A DNA stretch of 5,204 nucleotides, taken from contig DAOVNC010000263.1 in the NCBI GenBank assembly GCA_030630445.1, positions 1 through 5,204 of the forward strand, in the 5' to 3' direction. Below the pieces are notes generated by a model. That model saw only the letters and a program-made list of their open reading frames with translations. It did not search any database and was not told where the DNA came from. Positions 1 through 5,204 of this stretch are shown in pieces. The stretch is from Kiritimatiellales bacterium. GTDB taxonomy: Bacteria; Verrucomicrobiota; Kiritimatiellia; Kiritimatiellales; Pontiellaceae. Each line of letters begins with the position of its first letter. Within the stretch, counting starts at the first letter, position 1. The position numbers and the translations under genes are program-made.

Positions 1-396
1 ACCAATATTTCATCTGTCGGCATTTCGGAGTTTGTTTGGACACCCGACACGACGGGGTTCGAAACGCGTTTTTGGGTGGCGGCGCGATCGGATGTTGACA
101 CGGACGGTGACGGGCTAGTGGACGGGCATGAAATATATCTCCACAAGACAAACAAAGATTTGGTTGATACCGATGGGGATACTCTCTGGGACGGCGCAGA
201 GCTTCTTGGTGTTCCTCCGACCGATCCAACGCTTTGGGATAGCAATACAAATGGCCTCCATGACGGAATAGAGGTTGGACTGGCAGGGTCGATTCAGACC
301 AATGGAAATAGCGGGGTGCTGGTTGTCGTTCACGAAACGGGATGGTACCACGCCATTGATCCTGATCTGGACTTCGTATATCTGGGAGGTGAATAG
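1..396 (+). CDS. C-terminal end of a secreted protein with thrombospondin type 3-like calcium-binding repeats (5' end outside window)
   Basis: Frame 1 is open from the first base to a TAG at 394-396, giving 131 visible residues with no start, so the gene begins upstream. Visible residues 1-30 look like the last strands of a beta-sandwich module (ending FETRFWVAARSD). Three acidic repeats follow, with D33-T-D-G-D-G, D56-T-D-G-D-T and D80-S-N-T-N-G at a 23-24 residue spacing; each continues to a (D)G-x-E element (GHE, GAE, GIE). This DxDxDG pattern is typical of thrombospondin type 3-like repeats, which bind calcium and form stiff stalks in exported proteins. The third repeat has lost part of its acidic ligands. 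The last 35 residues are hydrophobic and aromatic, with no LPXTG, PEP-CTERM or type IX sorting signal. The function is not known; extracellular location is inferred from the repeats. The stop lies one base before the next start codon, which suggests translational coupling. Confidence 0.82.
   Translation, partial: TNISSVGISEFVWTPDTTGFETRFWVAARSDVDTDGDGLVDGHEIYLHKTNKDLVDTDGDTLWDGAELLGVPPTDPTLWDSNTNGLHDGIEVGLAGSIQTNGNSGVLVVVHETGWYHAIDPDLDFVYLGGE
97..273 (+). repeat. Three tandem thrombospondin type 3-like Asp-rich repeats (protein level)
   Basis: Visible residues 33-91 of the first gene hold three copies of an Asp-rich loop followed by a G-x-E element, starting at D33, D56 and D80. The first loop (DTDGDGLVDG) is a full calcium-binding consensus. 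The second has T in place of the last glycine. The third (DSNTNGLHDG) has Asn or Thr where Asp is usual. The repeat is visible in the protein; the DNA copies are diverged. Confidence 0.75.
384..389 (+). promoter_or_regulatory. Shine-Dalgarno sequence for the small middle gene
   Basis: GGGAGG lies 8 bases before the GTG at 398, inside the last codons of the upstream gene. It decides the start: the same frame stays open upstream to an ATG at 275, but that start would overlap the first gene by about 120 bp and add residues with no protein-like character. Confidence 0.75.
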
Positions 397-397
397 C

Positions 398-835
398 GTG
401 AAACACCCTATTACGTTGATTTCCGTGCTGGTTGTTCTGGTGGCCACCGTGCCGGTCGCCGTGCATTTGGTTCACGAAAATACACCGGAAGCGAAAGCAC
501 CTGTTGCGGATGGGACGGATCCGCAAGACCGGCGGGTTCTGGAGGAGGTCTTGGAATGCCCCGAAGAACTGGATGGCGAGATTTATTCCGGGACGTCGCC
601 GAAAAACACATCGGCAAGTCCTATGGTTGCAACGTCTTCTGGAAATTCTCCCGAAGAATACGGGGAAGCTCCTGTGCCGACCGAAGGAAAGAAGCCGTAC
701 TACTGGGCCGATTTTGCCTCGTTGCGGAAGGAGAGCATCCGGAATCCCGATTCAGTACAAAACCGGGCGATCTACAGGGATCTTGATAAAATGCACCGGC
801 AACAGTTGGAATCAAACAGCAAGCCATCCAAATAG
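398..835 (+). CDS. Small membrane-anchored or secreted protein of unknown function
   Basis: This complete 145-residue protein starts at GTG, chosen for the GGGAGG site 8 bases upstream and because the start follows the previous stop (394-396) after a single base. Residues 1-4 (V/M-K-H-P) form a short positive N-terminus, and residues 5-22 are a hydrophobic run rich in Val and Leu (VLVVLVATVPVAV). This is either an uncleaved anchor or a signal peptide; I see no clear A-x-A cleavage site. Residues 27-97 are low-complexity, rich in Pro, Glu, Ser and Thr, with one Cys (C54), and read as a disordered extracellular linker. Residues 100-140 are charged, open with YYWADF, and are probably helical. 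I do not recognise a family. The gene sits between the calcium-repeat gene and the giant YD-repeat gene, 20 bp before the latter, so a role alongside those surface proteins is plausible. An RHS immunity protein would normally lie downstream of its toxin, so that role is not supported. Confidence 0.8.
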   Translation: MKHPITLISVLVVLVATVPVAVHLVHENTPEAKAPVADGTDPQDRRVLEEVLECPEELDGEIYSGTSPKNTSASPMVATSSGNSPEEYGEAPVPTEGKKPYYWADFASLRKESIRNPDSVQNRAIYRDLDKMHRQQLESNSKPSK

Positions 836-844
836 ACTTTAAGC

Positions 845-849
845 GAGGA
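845..849 (+). promoter_or_regulatory. Shine-Dalgarno sequence for the giant YD-repeat gene
   Basis: GAGGA lies 6 bases before the ATG at 856, in the 20-bp gap after the small gene. The gap has no room for a terminator and shows no promoter, so the giant gene is most likely read from an upstream promoter outside the window. Confidence 0.7.
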
Positions 850-855
850 ATACAA

Positions 856-936
856 ATGACCTACGAAAAAATAAACCTACTTCGCCTTTTTGCCTTCGGC
901 CTTTCAGTCTTAAGTCTTCTTGGCCAATCAATGGCA
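856..936 (+). other. Sec-type signal peptide of the giant YD-repeat protein
   Basis: Residues 1-10 contain Lys5 and Arg10, residues 11-23 are hydrophobic (LFAFGLSVLSLLG), and QSMAS follows. S25-M-A27 fits the -3/-1 rule for signal peptidase I, cleaving before S28, and the SpvB-like domain begins directly after. There is no Cys for a lipoprotein and no twin arginine. Confidence 0.8.
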
Positions 937-3900
937 TCCGGCCTCGTCGGAAATGTTCAGGGAATATTAACCATCGACGGCCTTGGAACCGCCAACTACA
1001 CGGTGCCGATTGAATTACCCAAGGGGATTGCTGGCCTATCACCTGAATTGGTTTTGACGTACAACAGCCGAGGAGGGAACGGTATTCTGGGCAAGGGGTT
1101 TTCGCTGGGCGGCCTGTCGGCCATCACAAGAACCGGCGCGACGGACTACTACGATGGGTTTGTCGATGGCGTGGATTTTGATTCCAATGACCGGTTTCTG
1201 CTGGATGGGCAAAGAATGATCAATGTTGGAGGAACTTCCTACCGAACGGAAATCGATGGCTTCGATGGAATATCCGGGGATGCGGCCAATGGGTTCACAG
1301 TGACTCGGAAATCTGGGTCGGTGTATAAATACGGGCAGTCCGCGGATTCAAAGGCGTATGCCTTTAAGTTTGGTCAGGCGCTGAGCTGGGCAGTCAACAG
1401 TATCGTGGATGTCAATGGAAACGGGATTTCCTTTTCATACAACAACGATGATGACGGTCATTATATTGAAAGCATCGTGTATGCAGGGTCGGCTTGTAGT
1501 GTGGGCTTTGAATATGAATCCAGACCTGATGACGCTCCGGCCTATCTGGACGGTGAGGCGATGCAACTAAAAAAGAGGTTGCTATCTATCTCGATCCGAT
1601 CCGGCGGCATTCTGGTGCGTCGGTATTCCTTTACCTACGTGACACATGGAAACGAGAGCTATCTTAATAGTATTGGGTGCGATGTCCTTGACCATGGAAG
1701 CCTTGAATCCCTTCCGCCAACAAGCTTCACCTATTCCGAAATAGATTCCGGTTCCAGTTTGAATTTTCAAGAAATCCCCTACGACTCCACCTATCTTGGC
1801 GGCCATAGTCATGTCCTGAAAGGGGATTTCAATGGGGACGGAATGGACGATGTTCTGGCCTTCGAAGATTTGGTGAATCAATGGGTCGGGCTCTCGACCG
1901 GAAGTGGATTTACCAAACACATGTTGAGCGAGAAAAACAGCATCTATCCTGAAAGTGATTTTGGAGTAGGGGATTTCAACGGGGATGGAAACGATGATTT
2001 CCTATGCATCTGGAAATACAACAAGCAAATGGTTGCCCTATCGAATGGCGATGGGACATTCGATTTCATAAATCTACAGGGGGACAGCTCATATTACACG
2101 ACTAGCGTTTTTAAGCTGGGCGATTTTAACGGGGATGGGAAGACAGATATCCTATGCGTGCGTGGGTATGATAAAATATATACGGGTATATCGAACGGCG
2201 ATGGAACCTTCACATACCATAAATGGAATGAGCTGTTCAGTATATACGATTTTAGTCGGTTTATCATCGCGGACTTTAATGGCGACTATAAAGACGATGT
2301 TCTTGTCTTAAGTGAATACAACAATGAACAGGTGGCTATTTCGAACGGTGACGGGGGATTTGTCTTCTTCGATCTCGTCCAACACTTTACCCTTTATGAC
2401 CATAATAAATTCCATGTTGCGGATTTCAATGGGGACGGGGCGGTGGATCTTGCGGCCATTACCTGGAACGATGTTGACAAAATAGCGATCTCGCAAAATA
2501 GCTTGTCGGGGTTTGAAGGGTTTGGGTTTTCAAGTTTTCCGGTTGAGCGGGAAGGCCCCTACCTGCAATCAAACTATTATACTTCCGATATAAATGGTGA
2601 CGGGAAGACGGATCTGATTGGAAATGTGGATCCCGATAATGCATGGGTTGGCATAAACAAGGGGGATGGTGCCCTTATCTTTCATGATATTCGACCCGGT
2701 ATTAGTTCCGGGATCGCGTCTAAGAAACTGGGTGGCGACTTTAATGGCGATGGGAAAATGGATGTTGTCAGCCTCGGAATGTATACACTTGTTATAGATG
2801 GTTTAACTGTATACTACACAGATAATTACGCAGGTTATTCCGCAGGCGACGGGACTTTTACTTATCAAGATATCAGCGATGAAATAAAGGTGTATTCTTG
2901 GTCAAAGGTACTTGTGGGGGATTTTAATGGGGATGGTGCTGACGATGTTCTTGGATTCTGTAAATATGATGACAAGTGGGTGGCCTGCGGTTCAAAGAAC
3001 GAATGGCTTCTGGATACGGTGGTGTCCGGCAATGGCGAAACCGAGACCATCGCATACAAGTCGTTGCTGGAGGCGGACTACATCAAAGAAACGGGGAGCG
3101 CCTATCCCATTGCCGACTATCTCGGCCCGATGTACGTGGTCGACAGCATCGCCACCGATAGCCCCGGCTTCGGAACCTCGACCGCGGCATATGCCTACAG
3201 CGGTGCGCGAATGCACGAAAAGGGGCGCGGATTCCTAGGCTTCCACATCGTCGATTCCTACAACGACCGAACGAAGATCCGGACGGTGGAGATGTTCGAC
3301 CAGAACTTCCCCTACATCGGAAGTTCCATCCGGAAACAAACCTACTACAACGAGATGCTGGTGGAGCAGGTGGACCACCAATACACCCACAAGAGTTTCG
3401 AGTCCGGCACGGTCTATTTCCCCTATGTCGAGCAGTCGGTGGTGCAGGACAAGCTGGCGGGCACCACAAACACCACGGACTTCGCCTACGACGACAACGG
3501 GAATCCGACCCGCGTGTTTACCGACCATGGCGACGGCTCCTCCGAGGAAACCTTGTTCCCCAGCTATATTGTAAAAAATTCCGTGCATGTGCCGGAAAGC
3601 ATGGTGGCGACTTTTGCGAGATCGAATACACCGAATATCGTGAAGACCGAGGCATACACCTACCATGATTCATCGCGCCTATGGACAAGAACGGTTGAGC
3701 CGAACCACGCAACCCTCTCGCTAACCTCGACCTACACCTATGACGGCTTTGGAAACCTTGCTTCGGAAACCGTGTCGGGGGCAAGCTTCGACACGCGCGT
3801 TGTCGCCAGCAACACCTACGACACCGCCACCGGGCGCCATCTGGAGGAAAGCCGCAATGCGCTTGGACACTTGACCACCTACAGCCAGTTCGATGTCGCC

Positions 3901-5204
3901 ACGGGACTACCCAAGCTCATGACCGACCCGAACGAGTTGGAAACGCAATGGCAATATGACGGCCTTGGGCGCATGCTCCATGAAACGCGCCCGGATCAGA
4001 CGACCACGACGGTCTCCTATACGTGGGATGCAACCTCCTTTTTGGTCGATACGGGATATGAATCGCAAACCCAGCAGGCGTACTACAAGAAGACCGTTGC
4101 CGTGGACGGAAGCCATCCGGTCATGGTCTATCATGACTACCGCGGCCGCGAAATCCGAACCCAAACACTCAGCGCCGACGGAACGAGGAATATTTTCAAG
4201 GACACGGGTTATAATAGCCAGGGTCAGGTGTTCGGGGTGTCCGAACCCTACTTTGAGGGGGAACCGCAATATTGGAACGCCTCGCAGTATGACGCGCAGA
4301 AGCGCCTTCAATACGCCATCCAGCCCGACGGGACGATAACCGAATATGCCTACAACGGCTTGGTGACCCAGATGATCGAGGACAGCGACCACCGCACCAC
4401 TGGCGAGATGCCCAAGAACCAGACCACCACCATCACGACCGATGCGCAAAGAATCATGCTCTCCGTGAAGGACAACATGGACAACACCATCAGCTACCAA
4501 TATTATGCCGACGGAAACCTCTGGAAAACCATCGACCCGGCGTTGAACGAAACGGTGCTGGAATACAATGTCCATGGAAGCAAGATCAGGCAGATCGATC
4601 TGGACATGGGAACGTGGACCTACCATCACAACGCCCTCGGCGAACTCGAAAGCCAGACCAACGCCAACCTGCAGGTTGCGACGATGGAATACGACACCCT
4701 CGGACGGATGGAAACCCGCATCTCCCCCGAAGGCACCGCATCGTGGGTCTACGACGGCACCGGCGAAGGCTGCAAGATCGGTGCCCTGCGCCGGGAGCAG
4801 ATGCTGGATGCGGGCGGTGTCCTGATCAACCGCAAGAGCTATGCCTACGACCACCTGGGCCGCCCCATGCTCGAACTGATGAACCACGACAACAAATGGT
4901 TCTACACCACCCTGCGCTACGATGCCTACAGCCGGGTGGAACATACAGACTGGTTCTGGCGCCCGCAGGAGATCGTCGATTCGGGTGACGACCTCAGTCC
5001 GGACTGGAACACCTTTTCGATGGAATATGGCTATGACACTATTTCCGGCGCAATGCTCTCCATCACAGACGGAACCGGCCACGAATGGTGGGCATGCACA
5101 TTGGCCGACTATGACGAGCAGGGGCGGATCGGCGAATTTCAGCAGGGCAACGGCGCGGCAACCGTCGTCGACTTCAATCCGCTGACGGGGCTTGTCGAAG
5201 GGAA
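856..5204 (+). CDS. Giant secreted SpvB / FG-GAP propeller / YD-repeat (RHS) protein, 3' end outside window
   Basis: Frame 1 is open from ATG 856 to the last base, at least 1449 residues, with no internal stop. Order of parts: Sec signal peptide (1-27); SpvB-type N-terminal domain with LTYNS at 67-71 and GNGILGKGFSLGGLS from 74; eight FG-GAP/VCBS loops (first GDFNGDG at 323, last at 688); a TcdB-middle-like linker with GRGFLGF at 790-796; then YD repeats such as YDGLGR at 1034-1039 and YDTLGR at 1279-1284. In characterised relatives, YD repeats build a hollow shell around a C-terminal domain, and in Tc toxin TcB the SpvB domain, propeller and YD repeats occur in this same order. The Sec signal differs from typical TcB proteins, which as a rule lack one, and points to export across the inner membrane. 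No TcA-like gene is in the window. The RHS core end and any variable tip are beyond the edge, so activity is unknown. Codon use changes sharply near 3000. Confidence 0.93.
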   Translation, partial: MTYEKINLLRLFAFGLSVLSLLGQSMASGLVGNVQGILTIDGLGTANYTVPIELPKGIAGLSPELVLTYNSRGGNGILGKGFSLGGLSAITRTGATDYYDGFVDGVDFDSNDRFLLDGQRMINVGGTSYRTEIDGFDGISGDAANGFTVTRKSGSVYKYGQSADSKAYAFKFGQALSWAVNSIVDVNGNGISFSYNNDDDGHYIESIVYAGSACSVGFEYESRPDDAPAYLDGEAMQLKKRLLSISIRSGGILVRRYSFTYVTHGNESYLNSIGCDVLDHGSLESLPPTSFTYSEIDSGSSLNFQEIPYDSTYLGGHSHVLKGDFNGDGMDDVLAFEDLVNQWVGLSTGSGFTKHMLSEKNSIYPESDFGVGDFNGDGNDDFLCIWKYNKQMVALSNGDGTFDFINLQGDSSYYTTSVFKLGDFNGDGKTDILCVRGYDKIYTGISNGDGTFTYHKWNELFSIYDFSRFIIADFNGDYKDDVLVLSEYNNEQVAISNGDGGFVFFDLVQHFTLYDHNKFHVADFNGDGAVDLAAITWNDVDKIAISQNSLSGFEGFGFSSFPVEREGPYLQSNYYTSDINGDGKTDLIGNVDPDNAWVGINKGDGALIFHDIRPGISSGIASKKLGGDFNGDGKMDVVSLGMYTLVIDGLTVYYTDNYAGYSAGDGTFTYQDISDEIKVYSWSKVLVGDFNGDGADDVLGFCKYDDKWVACGSKNEWLLDTVVSGNGETETIAYKSLLEADYIKETGSAYPIADYLGPMYVVDSIATDSPGFGTSTAAYAYSGARMHEKGRGFLGFHIVDSYNDRTKIRTVEMFDQNFPYIGSSIRKQTYYNEMLVEQVDHQYTHKSFESGTVYFPYVEQSVVQDKLAGTTNTTDFAYDDNGNPTRVFTDHGDGSSEETLFPSYIVKNSVHVPESMVATFARSNTPNIVKTEAYTYHDSSRLWTRTVEPNHATLSLTSTYTYDGFGNLASETVSGASFDTRVVASNTYDTATGRHLEESRNALGHLTTYSQFDVATGLPKLMTDPNELETQWQYDGLGRMLHETRPDQTTTTVSYTWDATSFLVDTGYESQTQQAYYKKTVAVDGSHPVMVYHDYRGREIRTQTLSADGTRNIFKDTGYNSQGQVFGVSEPYFEGEPQYWNASQYDAQKRLQYAIQPDGTITEYAYNGLVTQMIEDSDHRTTGEMPKNQTTTITTDAQRIMLSVKDNMDNTISYQYYADGNLWKTIDPALNETVLEYNVHGSKIRQIDLDMGTWTYHHNALGELESQTNANLQVATMEYDTLGRMETRISPEGTASWVYDGTGEGCKIGALRREQMLDAGGVLINRKSYAYDHLGRPMLELMNHDNKWFYTTLRYDAYSRVEHTDWFWRPQEIVDSGDDLSPDWNTFSMEYGYDTISGAMLSITDGTGHEWWACTLADYDEQGRIGEFQQGNGAATVVDFNPLTGLVEG
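940..1785 (+). other. SpvB-like N-terminal domain (Salmonella virulence plasmid 65 kDa B family)
   Basis: Residues 29 to about 310 open with a Gly-rich element, then a YTVPIELPKG segment at 48-57, a P-x-L-x-LTYNS strand at 63-71, and GNGILGKGFSLGGLS at 74-88. These are hallmark motifs of the SpvB N-terminal family, found at the start of Salmonella SpvB, Tc toxin TcB subunits and many YD-repeat proteins. The actin-ADP-ribosylating part of SpvB itself lies at the far C-terminus and is not present here. Residues 95-310 alternate aromatic and polar residues, as expected of a beta-rich fold. The exact end of the domain is an estimate. Confidence 0.8.
1801..3000 (+). repeat. Eight FG-GAP/VCBS beta-propeller repeats, about 50 residues each
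   Basis: The motif (G/A/S)-D-(F/I)-N-G-D-G begins at residues 323, 372, 422, 472, 522, 577, 627 and 688 (bases 1822, 1969, 2119, 2269, 2419, 2584, 2734, 2917), so the steps are 49, 50, 50, 50, 55, 50 and 61 residues. Each motif runs into a (D)D-hydrophobic strand. A second element, SNGDGTF or a variant, follows about 23-35 residues after motifs 2, 3, 4, 6 and 7. This is the integrin-alpha / VCBS blade pattern, in which D-x-N-x-D-G-x-x-D loops bind calcium. Repeat 4 has Tyr in place of the last glycine (ADFNGDY). Repeat 7 carries an insertion near 640-655. The array should fold as a propeller used for protein or ligand contact. Confidence 0.88.
3001..3480 (+). other. TcdB middle-domain-like linker between propeller and YD repeats
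   Basis: Residues 716-875 follow the last blade and contain SGNGETETIAYKSL near 724-737 and the segment ending GRGFLGF at 779-796. In SpvB/TcB-type proteins this position is held by the TcdB toxin middle N-terminal domain, which usually has a Y-x-Y-x-x-(A/R)-R segment ending in an RGF-x-GF-like motif. The assignment rests on position and that motif, so the name is tentative. The switch to C-ending codons begins here. Confidence 0.6.
3481..5204 (+). repeat. YD/RHS repeat region (continues beyond window)
   Basis: From residue 876 the protein shows repeated YD elements: YDDNGN (878-883), YDGFGN (962-967), YDGLGR (1034-1039), DYRGRE (1094-1099), YADGNL (1217-1222), HNALGE (1258-1263), YDTLGR (1279-1284), YDHLGR (1331-1336), YDAYSR (1355-1360) and YDEQGR (1419-1424). 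Spacing is irregular, about 20-80 residues, as is usual for diverged YD repeats. In known structures these strands coil into a closed shell. The terminal RHS-associated core motif, with its self-cleaving Asp residues, has not been reached by 5204. Confidence 0.85.

Noticed and set aside
275..397. Upstream ATG extension of the small middle gene
   Set aside because: It would overlap the first gene by about 120 bp, lacks a good ribosome site and puts non-protein-like residues before what is otherwise a clean N-terminal hydrophobic segment starting at GTG 398.
432..842. A 136-codon + strand frame overlapping the small middle gene
   Set aside because: Its product is rich in Arg, Trp and Pro, with no signal or ribosome site. 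The frame of the 398-835 gene has the start site, the membrane segment and the operon spacing.
1822..2937. Regularly spaced similar DNA words at about 150-bp intervals, considered as a CRISPR-like or regulatory repeat array
   Set aside because: The words are 21 bp, vary at synonymous positions and encode the FG-GAP calcium loop in one frame, so they are protein repeats.
3083..3784. Several overlapping antisense open frames of 88-143 codons
   Set aside because: They lie opposite the intact giant gene in the GC-richer half, with Arg/Cys-rich or Val/His-rich products typical of shadow frames.
3907..5082. Antisense open frame of 391 codons opposite the YD-repeat region
   Set aside because: The + strand frame here has clear YD repeats and continues an intact gene. 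The reverse frame stays open because the + strand codons favour C endings; its product is Val- and Gly-rich with no domain I recognise and no convincing ribosome site.
4900..5204. A C-terminal toxin tip of the YD-repeat protein
   Set aside because: The visible sequence still consists of YD repeats (YDEQGR at 1419-1424) and no RHS-associated core motif has appeared, so any tip lies outside the window.

Overview
The window carries three genes, all on the + strand, packed head to tail, with both outer genes cut by the window edges. They are the 3' end of a gene for a protein with thrombospondin-type-3-like calcium-binding repeats (1-396), a complete small gene for a membrane-anchored or secreted protein I do not recognise (398-835), and the 5' part of a very large gene for a secreted SpvB / FG-GAP / YD-repeat (RHS) protein (856 to beyond 5204, at least 1449 codons). 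The gaps are 1 bp and 20 bp, each downstream start has a good Shine-Dalgarno sequence, and no promoter or terminator is visible between the genes, so they look like one transcription unit.

The large protein is the main content. In order it shows a Sec signal peptide (residues 1-27), an SpvB-type N-terminal domain (about 29-310), eight FG-GAP/VCBS calcium-loop motifs spaced about 50 residues apart that should form a beta-propeller (about 316-715), a linker resembling the TcdB middle domain (about 716-875), and a long run of YD/RHS repeats (about 876 to the window end). This is the order found in the TcB subunit of insecticidal Tc toxin complexes and in many YD-repeat surface proteins. The RHS core end and any variable C-terminal domain lie outside the window, so neither a toxin nor a structural role can be assigned.

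The gene is compositionally split. Through the propeller, codons often end in T or A (Asp GAT:GAC about 37:15 by hand count over 1801-3000). From about 3000, at the propeller/linker boundary, they switch to C endings (about 13:43 over 3001-5204). This suggests different histories for the two halves, or different selection on them.

The organism is a bacterium with moderate GC and Shine-Dalgarno initiation. TSP3-type repeats plus giant signal-peptide YD-repeat proteins are common in PVC-group bacteria (Kiritimatiellae, Verrucomicrobia), Planctomycetes and Bacteroidetes. I favour the PVC group, but this is an inference from style with low confidence. There are no RNA genes, mobile elements or CRISPR arrays, and no gene-free stretch over 300 bp.
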